The notes under the pieces are model-generated. The model had not been told where the DNA came from. It worked only from the letters and a program-made list of their open reading frames with translations, and made no database searches. This document shows positions 29,378 through 39,387 of a stretch of 64,000 nucleotides of DNA, piece by piece. The position numbers and the translations under genes are program-made. How positions within the stretch are numbered: the stretch's first letter is position 1; every line of letters begins with the position of its first letter. Source of the DNA: Pengzhenrongella frigida (lineage in GTDB: Bacteria; Actinomycetota; Actinomycetes; Actinomycetales; Cellulomonadaceae); contig NZ_SDWW01000019.1 of NCBI RefSeq assembly GCF_004168625.1, positions 1 to 64,000 on the forward strand, in the 5' to 3' direction.

Positions 29378-30748
29378 TCAGGGGTGAGTCGGTCCGAGGA
29401 CGCGGTCGAGGTACCGGTTGGCGAACATCCCGCCCGGGTCCTGCGCGGCGCGCACCGCACGGAAGTCGTCGAGGCGGGGGTACGACGCGGTGAGCTGGGC
29501 GGCGTCGAGCGTGTGGAGCTTCCCCCAGTGCGGGCGGCCACCGGCCGCCGTCGCGATCTGCTCCGCCGCGGCGAAGAGCCGCGCGTAGGGGACGCGCGCG
29601 TACTGGTGCACCGCGACGTATGCGGTCTGGCGGCCCTGGGCGGTGGAGAGCCAGACGTCGTCGGCCGCGGCGAACCGCACCTCGACCGGGAACGAGACCC
29701 GCTCGCCCGAGGCCTCGATCCACCTGTCGAGCTCGGCGAGCACCGCCGGGAGGTCGGCGCGGGGAATCGCGTACTCCATCTCGCGGAAGCGGACCCGCCG
29801 GGGGGAGACGAAGACCTCTGTGGACGGCGCGCGGTAGCGCCGGGCCGTCAGGGTCCGGGCGGCGACGGCGTTCACGCCTGGGGTCAGTCGCGGAACCCGT
29901 GCCGTGAGCCGGTTCGTGGCCTCGAACACCACGTTGGAGAGCAGCTCGTCGTCCACCCAGCGGCGCAGGCGGCCCGGGCCGGTGCGCGGCTGGTCGCCCA
30001 CCACCCGGTTGTTGCGCTTGGTCAGCGTCCGCTGGGTGTGCGGGAACCAGAAGAACTCGAAGTGGTCGTTCCCGTCGACCAGCCCGTCGGGTCCGGCGAG
30101 CGCCTCGAGCACGCGCCCGAGCGCCCAGGGCTCCTCCCAGGCCTCGAGCGTGAACGCGGGCACGGCCTCGATGGTCACCGCGGCCAGGACGCCCACCGCA
30201 CCCAGCCCGAGGCGTGCTGCCTCGAACAGCTCCGGATGCTCGGACGGGGAGGCTTCGAGCACCTCTCCCGCGGCCGTGACGATCCGCAACCCGCGCACCT
30301 GACCCGCGAGGCCGGCCAGGCGGGCGCCCGTGCCGTGGGTGCCGGTCGAGATCGCACCTGCGATCGTCTGGCGGTCGATGTCGCCCAGGTTCGGCAGGGC
30401 GAGCCCGCGCGCGGCCAGGGCGGCGTTCAGGTCGCGGAGCCGGATCCCGGCCCCGACGGTCACGTGCGCGCCGCCGTCCTGAGTGGTCACGATGCGCTCG
30501 ACCGACGCGAGGTGGTCGAGGCGGACGAGCACGCCGTCGGTCACGGCGACCCCGGTGAACGAGTGGCCGGCGCCCACGACCCGCAGCCGCAGACCGCGGT
30601 CGGCCGCGGCCCGCACGGTGGCGACGAGCTCGGTCAGGTCGCGCGGGGCGGCGAACGCTGCGGGGTGGGCGCGTTCGGTCCGGGCCCAGTTCTCCCAGGT
30701 CGCGCGGTGGGTGGCGGCACGGGCGGCGGCGCGGGTGGCGGGGGACAT
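29378..30748 (-). CDS. D-arabinono-1,4-lactone oxidase/alditol oxidase family FAD enzyme
   Basis: A 456-residue VAO-fold flavoenzyme. Residues about 25-190 form the FAD-binding domain, with VVGAGHSFTGVA, whose His is the usual covalent-FAD residue of alditol/gulonolactone oxidases. The C-terminal ALO domain ends in HWGKLHTL, the family motif. It probably oxidises a sugar lactone or alditol, making H2O2. The ATG at 30748 is chosen: upstream in-frame codons would run into the divergent tetR promoter. It is divergent from a TetR regulator that probably controls it. Confidence 0.88.
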   Translation of the reverse strand: MSPATRAAARAATHRATWENWARTERAHPAAFAAPRDLTELVATVRAAADRGLRLRVVGAGHSFTGVAVTDGVLVRLDHLASVERIVTTQDGGAHVTVGAGIRLRDLNAALAARGLALPNLGDIDRQTIAGAISTGTHGTGARLAGLAGQVRGLRIVTAAGEVLEASPSEHPELFEAARLGLGAVGVLAAVTIEAVPAFTLEAWEEPWALGRVLEALAGPDGLVDGNDHFEFFWFPHTQRTLTKRNNRVVGDQPRTGPGRLRRWVDDELLSNVVFEATNRLTARVPRLTPGVNAVAARTLTARRYRAPSTEVFVSPRRVRFREMEYAIPRADLPAVLAELDRWIEASGERVSFPVEVRFAAADDVWLSTAQGRQTAYVAVHQYARVPYARLFAAAEQIATAAGGRPHWGKLHTLDAAQLTASYPRLDDFRAVRAAQDPGGMFANRYLDRVLGPTHP

Positions 30749-30790
30749 GGCACCAGCGTGGCGCGAAGTCCGACGGTGCGGGGGGAAGGC

Positions 30791-30864
30791 GTGGGACTCT
30801 TTTCCCACGAACGGTTCGTCGGTCCGGTCGAGCAGGAGGTGATCCATGGAACGCCGCTCCATGG
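30791..30864. promoter_or_regulatory. tetR/FAD-oxidase intergenic palindromes
   Basis: Three inverted repeats crowd this gap. GTGGGA-N6-TCCCAC is at 30791-30808. ACGAAC-G-GTTCGT at 30807-30819 is a good TetR-type operator. CCATGGA-N7-TCCATGG at 30844-30864 straddles the tetR start codon and could fold to hide it. AGGAGGT (30834-30840) is the ribosome binding site. Confidence 0.6.
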
Positions 30865-31469
30865 TCGAACGCCGCACCCAGCTCGTCCAGGCCGCGCTCG
30901 CCGTCGCCACCCGGGAGGGGATCGAGGCGGCCACGGTGCGCGCGATCGCGACGGAGGCGGGGGTCTCGCTGGGCGTCGTGCACTACTGCTTCGAGGACAA
31001 GAACGAGCTCCTGCGCGAGGTCGGCGAGATGATCACCGCCCAGAATGCCGATCGGGTCGAGCTCGATCGGACCGCCCAGCCCGATGTGCGGACCGCGGTC
31101 GGTGCCGCGCTCACCGGTGCGTGGGCCGCGATCCGGGAGAACCGCGGCGCTCACCTGCTGGGGTTCGAGCTCACCACCTCAGGGCTGCGCAACCCGGAGC
31201 TGCGGGGCGTGGCTACCGCGCAGCTCGAGCGCAACCTGCTCGTCGCCAAGGCCATGCTCGAGGAGACCGCGACCGTGGCCGGCGTCCGGTGGGCAGTGCC
31301 AGTCCCGCTGCTCGCCAGGTTCTGCGTCGCGGCGATGGACGGCGTCACTCTCGCCTGGCTGGTGGACGCCGACGACGACGCCGCCGAGTTCGCGCTCCGG
31401 TCGTTCGCCGACTACATCGCGACGCACGCCGTGCCGCCCGGTGTCACGGACCGGGTCGCCACGAGATGA
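30846..31469 (+). CDS. TetR/AcrR-family transcriptional regulator
   Basis: A 207-residue repressor with an N-terminal helix-turn-helix (about 20-60; TVRAIATEAGVSLGVVHYCFEDKNELL) and an all-helical ligand-binding domain. The first residues repeat (MERRS then MVERR), from a duplication that gives two possible ATG codons (30846, 30861). The first fits the AGGAGGT better. It is divergent from the FAD oxidase gene and precedes the deaminase gene by 39 bp, so it probably regulates both. Confidence 0.88.
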   Translation: MERRSMVERRTQLVQAALAVATREGIEAATVRAIATEAGVSLGVVHYCFEDKNELLREVGEMITAQNADRVELDRTAQPDVRTAVGAALTGAWAAIRENRGAHLLGFELTTSGLRNPELRGVATAQLERNLLVAKAMLEETATVAGVRWAVPVPLLARFCVAAMDGVTLAWLVDADDDAAEFALRSFADYIATHAVPPGVTDRVATR

Positions 31470-31508
31470 GCCCCCTCCCGGTGAGGACCGCCGGTTGAGG
31501 TCCCCCGC

Positions 31509-32768
31509 GTGAGGACGACGGACCGGGCGACGCCGACGATGAGCGACCGCCTCTCGGCCGCCACCGCGGGACTGCCCGCACCGATCGTCGTCGTCGACCT
31601 CGCCGCGCTGGACGCGAACGCGGCCGACCTGGTCCGACGAGCGGGTGGCGTCCCGGTGCGCGTGGCGAGCAAGTCGGTGCGTGTGCGGTGGGTGCTCGAC
31701 CGCGTGCTGGCTCGCCCCGGTTTTGCCGGTCTGCTCGCGTTCACGTTGCGCGAGGCGCTGTGGCTGGTCGGCCACGGTGCCCGCGACGTGCTGGTCTCCT
31801 ACCCCACGGTCGACACCGGCTCGCTCGCCCGGCTGGCCGCGGATCCGGTCGCCGCGGCGGCGATCACGCTCATGGTCGACGACGTGGCCCAGGTCGCGCT
31901 CGCGGCGCGTGCGGCGCAGACGGGCGGTCAGCGGGTGCTGCTGTGTCTCGACGTGGACGCCTCCCTCCGGGTCGGGGTCGGTCCCCGGGCAGTGCACCTG
32001 GGGGTGCGGCGGTCGCCGGTGCACGAGCCTGCCCAGGCGGCGGCGCTCGCCACGCTCGTGGCGAGGCGCGACGGCGTCGTCGTGCGCGGCGTGATGTTCT
32101 ACGAGGCGCAGGTCGCCGGGCTGCCGGACACCAGCTGGGCCGCCCGGCTCGTCAAGCGCGCGTCGGTGGCCGACCTCGCCGTGCGCCGCGGGCGCGTCGT
32201 GGACGCGGTGCAGCAGGCGATCGGCGGCCCGCTCGCCCTGGTCAACTCCGGCGGGACCGGCTCGATCGAGTCGACCGTGAGCGACCCCGTGGTGACCGAG
32301 GTGAGTGCGGGCTCCGGGCTCTTCGCTCCCGCCCTGTTCGACCACTACCGGTCGTTCGCGGCGCGACCGGCGGCGTACTTCGGGCTCGACGTCGTGCGCC
32401 GTCCCGCGCCCGGGTACGTCACGGCGTTCGGCGGCGGGTTCGTGGCCTCCGGCCCGGCGGGCCGCTCGCGGCTCCCGGTACCGATCGACCCCCGCCTGCG
32501 ACTCACCCGACGCGAGGGCGCCGGGGAGGTGCAGACCCCGCTGCGCGTGACCGGCCGGCCGACGCCGCCTCGGGTCCGGCCGCGGCGGGCGGCCGGCGCA
32601 CCGCCCGCCGACGCCACGCGGGGTCCCGCGATCGGCGACCGGGTCTGGTTCCGGCACGCGAAGGCGGGGGAGCTGATGGAGCACGTCCCCGAGATCCAGG
32701 TGCTGCACCCGGACGGCACCACCACCGCGACCGCCACCTACCGCGGCGAATCCCCGCCACCGCACTGA
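31509..32768 (+). CDS. PLP-dependent amino-acid deaminase/aldolase (alanine racemase fold)
   Basis: A 419-residue protein with the N-terminal alanine-racemase-type TIM barrel (ASKSVRVRWVLDRVL carries the PLP lysine) and a C-terminal D-serine-dehydratase-like domain (PAIGDRVWFRHAKAGELMEHVPEIQVL). This architecture belongs to the DSD1/D-threonine aldolase group acting on D-amino or hydroxy-amino acids. The His-x-Cys zinc pair of true D-serine dehydratases is not evident, as FRHAK has no following Cys. GTG at 31509 or ATG at 31539 may be the start. It is often found next to a lactone oxidase, as here. Confidence 0.75.
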   Translation: MRTTDRATPTMSDRLSAATAGLPAPIVVVDLAALDANAADLVRRAGGVPVRVASKSVRVRWVLDRVLARPGFAGLLAFTLREALWLVGHGARDVLVSYPTVDTGSLARLAADPVAAAAITLMVDDVAQVALAARAAQTGGQRVLLCLDVDASLRVGVGPRAVHLGVRRSPVHEPAQAAALATLVARRDGVVVRGVMFYEAQVAGLPDTSWAARLVKRASVADLAVRRGRVVDAVQQAIGGPLALVNSGGTGSIESTVSDPVVTEVSAGSGLFAPALFDHYRSFAARPAAYFGLDVVRRPAPGYVTAFGGGFVASGPAGRSRLPVPIDPRLRLTRREGAGEVQTPLRVTGRPTPPRVRPRRAAGAPPADATRGPAIGDRVWFRHAKAGELMEHVPEIQVLHPDGTTTATATYRGESPPPH

Positions 32769-32819
32769 CCTGCCTCGCCGACCTGCCTCGCCGACCCGCC
32801 TCACTGACCCGCCTCGCCG
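32768..32819 (+). repeat. 13-bp tandem repeat after the deaminase stop
   Basis: Four 13-bp units of the form ACC(T/C)GCCTC(G/A)C(C/T)G run from 32768, the last base of the TGA stop, to 32819. They fill most of the space before the cysS promoter. Confidence 0.85.
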
Positions 32820-32894
32820 ACCCGGTGCACCGGCCCCACCGCGGTGAGGGCCGCGGGCGTTCGGGGCGGGGTCGTGGGCCGGTAAAGTGGGTGG

Positions 32895-34343
32895 GTGAGC
32901 CTTCATCTGTTTGATTCCGCCACGCGGTCGGTGCGTGAGTTCGTCCCGTTGGTCCCGGGCGAGGTCTCGATCTACCTGTGCGGGGCGACCGTCCAGGCTC
33001 CGCCGCACATCGGTCACCTGCGGTCCGCCGTCGCGTTCGACGTGCTCGTGCGCTGGCTGAAGCGTTCCGGCAGCCACGTCACGCTCGTGCGCAACGTCAC
33101 CGACATCGACGACAAGATCCTCGCCAAGTCCGCCGACGCCGGCGTGCCCTGGTGGGCCTGGGCGATGCAGAACGAGCGGGCCTTCACGCACGCCTACGAC
33201 GCCGTCGGCGTGCTCCCGCCGAGCTACGAGCCGCGGGCGACCGGGCACGTGTCCGAGATGGTCGCGCTGATGGAGCGGCTGGTCGCCACCGGGCACGCAT
33301 ACCTCGCCGGCGAGGGAGACCTCTACTTCGACGTCCGCTCGTTCCCGGAGTACGGCGCGCTGACCAACCAGCGCGTGGACGACATGGTCCCGGCGTCCGA
33401 CACGATCGCGGCCGACGGCGCCGACGAGCGCAAGCGGGACCCGCGCGACTTCGCGCTCTGGAAGGCACCGAAGCAGGGCGAGCCGGCGACGGCGTCGTGG
33501 CCGACGCCGTTCGGCCGGGGCCGTCCCGGCTGGCACCTGGAGTGCTCGGCGATGGCGCAGCGCTACCTGGGCGACGAGTTCGACATCCACGGCGGCGGCC
33601 TCGACCTGCGCTTCCCGCACCACGAGAACGAGCAGGCGCAGTCCCGTGCCGCGGGCTTCGGCTTCGCCCGGTACTGGCTGCACAACGGCTGGGTCACGCA
33701 GAGCGGGGCCAAGATGAGCAAGTCCCTCGGCAACGGCATGCTGGTCGCCGAGGTGCTCGCTCACACTCCTGCCGTCGTGCTGCGCTACGCGCTCACGGCG
33801 GTCCAGTACCGCTCGATGCTCGAGTGGACCGAAGACACCCTGCGCGAGTCTGAGGCGACGTGGGACCGGCTCGCCGGTTTCGTCACCCGGGCCGTGGAGG
33901 CGATCGGTGTGGTGGACGACGACGAGGTGGCGAAGGCTGACCTGCCGGCCGACTTCACCAGCGCCATGGACGACGATCTCAATGTCCCCGCGGCGCTCGC
34001 CGTCGTGCATGAACGGCTGCGGGCGGGGAACACGGCGCTGGCCGCCGGGGATCTCGGGACTGCGCGCGAGGCGCTGATCGCGCTGCGCGGCATGTTGGAC
34101 GTGCTCGGGCTCGATCCGGGTGCACCGCAGTGGGCCACGCGCGGCGACGACGACCGGTATGCCCGGGCGCTCGGCGCGGTCGTCACTGCCGAGCTTGCTG
34201 CACGAACAGAAGCACGGGCGGCGCGAGACTTCGCGACGTCTGACGCCATCCGGGACCGCCTCTCGGCGGCCGGCGTGGTTGTCGAGGATTCACCGGCTGG
34301 GGCGCGATGGTCGCTGGCCGCTACCCGGGAGGACGAGAACTGA
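32895..34343 (+). CDS. cysS: cysteinyl-tRNA synthetase
   Basis: A 482-residue class I synthetase that charges tRNA-Cys. HIGH is at 38-41 after [11 protein letters not shown] (the Cys is a zinc ligand), HHENE gives the other zinc ligands, and KMSKS is at 273-277. The C-terminal anticodon-binding region ends [14 protein letters not shown]. Length and position before rlmB fit CysS, not the shorter mycothiol ligase MshC. The GTG at 32895 comes 6 nt after TAAAGT (32883-32888): probable leaderless mRNA. The stop overlaps the rlmB start by 1 nt. Confidence 0.96.
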   Translation: MSLHLFDSATRSVREFVPLVPGEVSIYLCGATVQAPPHIGHLRSAVAFDVLVRWLKRSGSHVTLVRNVTDIDDKILAKSADAGVPWWAWAMQNERAFTHAYDAVGVLPPSYEPRATGHVSEMVALMERLVATGHAYLAGEGDLYFDVRSFPEYGALTNQRVDDMVPASDTIAADGADERKRDPRDFALWKAPKQGEPATASWPTPFGRGRPGWHLECSAMAQRYLGDEFDIHGGGLDLRFPHHENEQAQSRAAGFGFARYWLHNGWVTQSGAKMSKSLGNGMLVAEVLAHTPAVVLRYALTAVQYRSMLEWTEDTLRESEATWDRLAGFVTRAVEAIGVVDDDEVAKADLPADFTSAMDDDLNVPAALAVVHERLRAGNTALAAGDLGTAREALIALRGMLDVLGLDPGAPQWATRGDDDRYARALGAVVTAELAARTEARAARDFATSDAIRDRLSAAGVVVEDSPAGARWSLAATREDEN

Positions 34344-35377
34344 TGGCTGGAAACTCCGAACGTCGCGGCGCGACGCGCAAGGCTGGATCGAAGAAGGGGG
34401 CCAGCGGCGGCACCGGCGGGAAGGGCCGGGCGGCCCTGCAGGGCCGCGGCCCGACGCCGAAGGCCACCGAGCGGCCGCACCACCCGGCCGCCAAGCGGGT
34501 GGCCGCCGCGACCCGGCGCGCCACCGGCCCGGTCGCCGGCTCGGGCCGCTCCGGCGGCGCGGCTCCCGTGCGCGCATCACGGTCTGCCTCCGGCGGGCGT
34601 GGCGGCAAGGGCTCCAGCGCGACCCACGAGATCGTCTGCGGACGCAACTCCGTCGTCGAGGCGCTGCGCGCCGGCATCCCGGTGACCACCGTCTACTACG
34701 GCACGCGCATCGAGACCGACGACCGCACGCGGGAGATCCTCGACACCGCTGCTGGCCGCGGGTACCCGCTGCTCGAGGTCTCCAAGGCCGAGCTCGACCG
34801 GCTCACCGACGGCGCGATCCACCAGGGCGTCGCCATCCAGGTCCCGCCGTACGTGTACGCGGACCCGGACGACCTGCTCGACGACGCGTCCGACCACCGG
34901 ACGAAGCCGCTGATCGTCGCGCTCGACGGGGTCACCGACCCGCGCAACCTCGGCGCAGTGCTCCGCTCCGCGGGCGCGTTCGGCGCGCACGGCGTGCTCG
35001 TGCCCGAGCGGCGCTCGGCCGGCGTGACGGCGGCCGCCTGGAAGGTCTCGTCGGGAGCGGCCGCGCGCGTGCCGGTCGCCCGGGCGACCAACCTCGTGCG
35101 CACGCTGCAGGCGTACCGGCAGGCCGGGTGCTTCGTCGTCGGGCTGGCGGGCGAGGGCGACGTCGCGATCAACGACCTGCCGTTCGCGACCGACGGGCTC
35201 GTGCTCGTGATCGGTTCCGAGGGCAAGGGCCTGTCGCGCCTCGTGCGCGAGAACTGCGACGCCCTGGCGTCCATCCCGATCGGCTCGTCCGTCGAGTCGC
35301 TCAACGCCGGGGTCGCCGCCGGGATCGCCCTCTACGAGGTCGCCCGCATCCGCACCGCCGCCGCGCTGGAGTCCTGA
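34343..35377 (+). CDS. rlmB: 23S rRNA (guanosine-2'-O-)-methyltransferase, SpoU/TrmH family
   Basis: A 344-residue SPOUT methyltransferase. The first 105 residues are a basic, Gly/Arg/Lys/Ala-rich disordered extension. A substrate-binding domain (HEIVCGRNSVVEALRAG) follows, then the knotted catalytic domain with motif 1 (LDGVTDPRNLGAVLRSA), motif 2 (VIGSEGKGLSRLVRENCD) and motif 3 (SLNAGVAAGIALYE). The order cysS-rlmB matches Rv3580c-Rv3579c in M. tuberculosis. The ATG at 34343 overlaps the cysS stop. Confidence 0.93.
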   Translation: MAGNSERRGATRKAGSKKGASGGTGGKGRAALQGRGPTPKATERPHHPAAKRVAAATRRATGPVAGSGRSGGAAPVRASRSASGGRGGKGSSATHEIVCGRNSVVEALRAGIPVTTVYYGTRIETDDRTREILDTAAGRGYPLLEVSKAELDRLTDGAIHQGVAIQVPPYVYADPDDLLDDASDHRTKPLIVALDGVTDPRNLGAVLRSAGAFGAHGVLVPERRSAGVTAAAWKVSSGAAARVPVARATNLVRTLQAYRQAGCFVVGLAGEGDVAINDLPFATDGLVLVIGSEGKGLSRLVRENCDALASIPIGSSVESLNAGVAAGIALYEVARIRTAAALES

Positions 35378-35397
35378 CCCGAACGCCGACGCCACTG

Positions 35398-36654
35398 TCA
35401 GACCACGTGCGGGCTCGTCGCGAGGTGGTCGGCGAAGAAGTCGTTGACCGTCAGGCCGGTCAGCGTCCGGCCGAGCGGCTGGCAGTGGTGCTCGGCGCCG
35501 TCTTCGCGGGTGAATCGCGCCAGCTGCTTGGGTGCGCGCAGCAGGTCGTACATCTCGCGGGACTGGCCGGGAAAGAAGTCCTCGTCGTCGGGGTCCGTCA
35601 CGAGCGTCGGGGTCGTGATCTGTGCCACGAGGTCGGCGCCGAGAGTGTACGTGCCGACGGCCGTGAACAGGTCGAACGCCGAGTCGAACGCGCCGTAGGG
35701 CCGGGCGCGGAACGCGAACTGCCGTTCGAGGGCCGGGTCGGACGGCCCCTGGCCCATGTACTGGTCGAAGGTCTCCTTCTGCCCGCCGTGGAGCAGCGCG
35801 AGCATCTCGGGCGGCAGGTTAGCGTTCCAGGTCCGGGAGACGTCCACGACCCCGCCGTCGAGCGCGGCCGCGACGAACCGGTGCTCGAACGCGAGCGCAC
35901 GCCCTAGCCAGTACCCGCCCTGACTGATGGCGTAGGCGAGCAGCGATTCACCGTCGACGTCGTCGCGCGCCACGAGCGAGTCGACGACCGGGGTGAGCAC
36001 CTTCTCCCAGTCGGGGCGGAACGGGACACCGCGCTCGAACAGCATCGACTGCTGCCCGGGACCGTCGAAGACGAACACGTTCCAGCCGCGCTCGAGACCC
36101 GACCGGATCCCCTCCGCCCACAGCCCGGGCAACGACCCGTCGCTGCCGTTGGCCACGACCATCGTGGGCCGGGGCGCCCCCGTGGCGTCCGGCCGCAGGA
36201 GGTACCCGGGCAGGGTGCCGCCCTCGTAGGGGACCGCCACGGCGACGTGCCGGCCGCGGGTGCTCGCGATGAACGCGTCCCAGCTGTCACGTCCGGCCCG
36301 GAAGGTGGGGCCGAGCACGCCGTCGTCGGGCATGCCGTCGACGAACGCGAGGGCGCGGGAGTACGCGTCCGAGGCGGCGAGGAAGTGGGCGCCGGCCGTC
36401 TGGAAGTGGCCGTCGTCGTGCGCCTGCTCGGCGCGCGATCGCTGGTTGTCGGCCAGGTCGCGCCACTCCTGATACCAGCTGGACGGGTCGCCGTCGGTGA
36501 TGCGGGACAACGTCAGGAAGGTCAGGCCGAGGTCGATGGCGCCCTGGGCCGATTTTCCGAGGGCAGAGCGGCCCGCGACCTGGAAGTCGGGGTCGGCGAA
36601 GAGCGTGGGGACGGACGCTCGCGTGGCCGGGTTCGTCGGTGAGGTGGAGTTCAT
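35398..36654 (-). CDS. alpha/beta hydrolase, dipeptidyl-peptidase-like/DUF1100-like
   Basis: A 418-residue cytoplasmic hydrolase with an N-terminal helical cap region (1-140) and an alpha/beta-hydrolase domain. The nucleophile is Ser in YAISQGGYWLG (the first Gly of G-x-S-x-G is Ala); the acid lies in TDPDDEDFF and the His in EDGAEHHCQ. It resembles the 2,6-dihydroxypseudooxynicotine hydrolase/acyl-aminoacyl peptidase group. No substrate can be named. The ATG at 36654 is chosen because the frame upstream overlaps the next gene antisense-like. It is 58 bp downstream of the DUF4032 gene. Confidence 0.8.
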   Translation of the reverse strand: MNSTSPTNPATRASVPTLFADPDFQVAGRSALGKSAQGAIDLGLTFLTLSRITDGDPSSWYQEWRDLADNQRSRAEQAHDDGHFQTAGAHFLAASDAYSRALAFVDGMPDDGVLGPTFRAGRDSWDAFIASTRGRHVAVAVPYEGGTLPGYLLRPDATGAPRPTMVVANGSDGSLPGLWAEGIRSGLERGWNVFVFDGPGQQSMLFERGVPFRPDWEKVLTPVVDSLVARDDVDGESLLAYAISQGGYWLGRALAFEHRFVAAALDGGVVDVSRTWNANLPPEMLALLHGGQKETFDQYMGQGPSDPALERQFAFRARPYGAFDSAFDLFTAVGTYTLGADLVAQITTPTLVTDPDDEDFFPGQSREMYDLLRAPKQLARFTREDGAEHHCQPLGRTLTGLTVNDFFADHLATSPHVV

Positions 36655-36712
36655 CCATCGACCGTGCCCGACGAGCGCCGGTCTCGCGACCGGAAGAGGG
36701 GTCGGGGAGGGG

Positions 36713-37948
36713 TCAGGCGTCGTCGGCCAGGCCGCTGGCGCCCAGCACGGCCAGCTCGTCCGGGCGGTGGCGCAGGACGTCGGTGACGTAGCTGTCGACG
36801 GCCTCGGCGAGCGGCACGTCGCGCCCGCGCTCCTTCGAGATGAACCAGCGGTGGTCGAGCAGCTCGTGGAAGACCTGCGCCGGCTCGAGCTTGCGGCGCA
36901 GCTCCCGCGGCACGGCACGCACCGCGGGCTCGAACACCTGGGTCAGCCAGTCGTGGGCGACGAAGGACTCCTCGTCGTTCTGCCGGTCGGTCGCGGCGGC
37001 GTGCGCGTCGAGGTCGTTGAGCAGGCGGCGCGCCTGGTTCTCCTGGACGTCGAGCCCGGTCAGGCGCATGAGCCGGCGGGAGTGGTGACCGGCGTCGACG
37101 ACCTTGGGCTGGATCCGCACGGTCGTGCCGTCGATGTCGGTCATGATGTCGAGCTCGCCGACGTCGAAGCCCAGGTCGTTCAGCCGCTCGATCCGGGCGG
37201 CGACCCGCCACCGGGCGTCGGCGGTGAAGGACTCCTCGTCCGTCAGGGCGGTCCACAGCTCCTCGTAGCGCTCGACCAGCATGGCGCCGATCGCGACGGT
37301 GTCTTCTTCTTCGTCGAGGAACTCCCCGGCCACCAGGTCCATCAGCTCGCCGATGATGTTGACGCGCGCGATCTCGAGGTCGTACGAGCGCTGGCCGTCG
37401 GTGAGCTTGTTGTGCAGGTCGCCGGTCTCGGCGTCGACGAGGTAGGCGGCGAACGACTCGGCGTCCCGCCGGAAGAGGGTGTTCGACAGGGACACGTCGC
37501 CCCAGTAGAACCCGGACAGGTGCAGGCGCACGAGGAGCACGGCCAGGGCGTCGATGAGCCGGGTCGCGGTGTCCGGCTGCAGGGTGTTGCTGAACAGCGC
37601 GCGGTAGGGCAGGGAGAACTGCAGGTGCTGCGTGATCAGGACGGCCTCGAGAGGCTCGCCGTCGGGCGATCGGCGCCCGGTGATGACGCCCACGGGCTCG
37701 ACGCTCGGCGCGTCCAGGCGGCGCAGCTGACGCAGCAGCTCGTACTCCCGGTAGGCGACGCTCTCGCCGATCTCCTTGACCGCGATCACGCGTCCGGAGA
37801 GCTTGACGAACCGCACGACGTGCCGCGAGATCCCGCGGGGCAGCGCGGCGAGCACGTCGGCCGGCCACTCCTCGAGCGGGACGTCCCAGGGGAGGTCCAG
37901 CAGCGCCGGGTCGGGCGCTGCCGCAGTGATCTGCAGGTTCTGGGCCAT
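36713..37948 (-). CDS. DUF4032 protein with kinase-like fold
   Basis: A 411-residue protein. Residues about 45-190 look like a small lipopolysaccharide-kinase-type protein kinase: VIAVKEIGE (ATP lysine), LSGFYWGDVSLSNTLFRR as catalytic loop with Asp, and YLVDAETGD as metal-binding Asp. The C-terminal DUF4032 domain follows (VFEPAVRAVPRELRRKLEPAQVFHELLDHRWF). Function is unknown; in Actinobacteria it is often next to sugar ABC transporter ATPases, as here. The ATG at 37948 is preferred; a GTG just before is also possible. Confidence 0.8.
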   Translation of the reverse strand: MAQNLQITAAAPDPALLDLPWDVPLEEWPADVLAALPRGISRHVVRFVKLSGRVIAVKEIGESVAYREYELLRQLRRLDAPSVEPVGVITGRRSPDGEPLEAVLITQHLQFSLPYRALFSNTLQPDTATRLIDALAVLLVRLHLSGFYWGDVSLSNTLFRRDAESFAAYLVDAETGDLHNKLTDGQRSYDLEIARVNIIGELMDLVAGEFLDEEEDTVAIGAMLVERYEELWTALTDEESFTADARWRVAARIERLNDLGFDVGELDIMTDIDGTTVRIQPKVVDAGHHSRRLMRLTGLDVQENQARRLLNDLDAHAAATDRQNDEESFVAHDWLTQVFEPAVRAVPRELRRKLEPAQVFHELLDHRWFISKERGRDVPLAEAVDSYVTDVLRHRPDELAVLGASGLADDA

Positions 37949-38003
37949 CACAGTTTCAGATTCCTCGTCTAGATGAGCACCCGGGCAGCTGGCCCGGCAA
38001 ACA

Positions 38004-38042
38004 GCGAGGGGCGGTCCGCCGCTTGGCCGGACCGCCCCTCGC
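38004..38042 (-). terminator. hairpin after msmK
   Basis: A perfect 15-bp stem (38004-38018 with 38028-38042) and 9-nt loop stand between msmK and the DUF4032 gene. Read on the minus strand the following bases (TGTTTG) are only weakly T-rich. It should end or reduce transcription from msmK into the DUF4032 gene. Confidence 0.75.
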
Positions 38043-38050
38043 GTCGTGGA

Positions 38051-39178
<1,128 letters not shown>

Positions 39179-39387
39179 GATGGATATTTCCCCTCACCGG
39201 CAGGTACGTGCCGGACGATCCGTAGTGAGCGGTGCCAGAGTGTCTGCGCTGACACGAACCCGCGAGCGGGTGCGGATGGCCGCACCCGACAAAAGCTCGG
39301 GGTTCGGTCGTCATTCTGGCACATGGCGAGAGGGCCTGGGCCGGGACGTCACGCCGCGGAGCCGCGAGGGGCCGGATCGTGACCGGT

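Noticed and set aside
32895..34343. Mycothiol ligase MshC instead of cysteinyl-tRNA synthetase
   Set aside because: Length of 482 residues, the C-terminal anticodon region, and the position directly before rlmB fit CysS; MshC is shorter and normally elsewhere.
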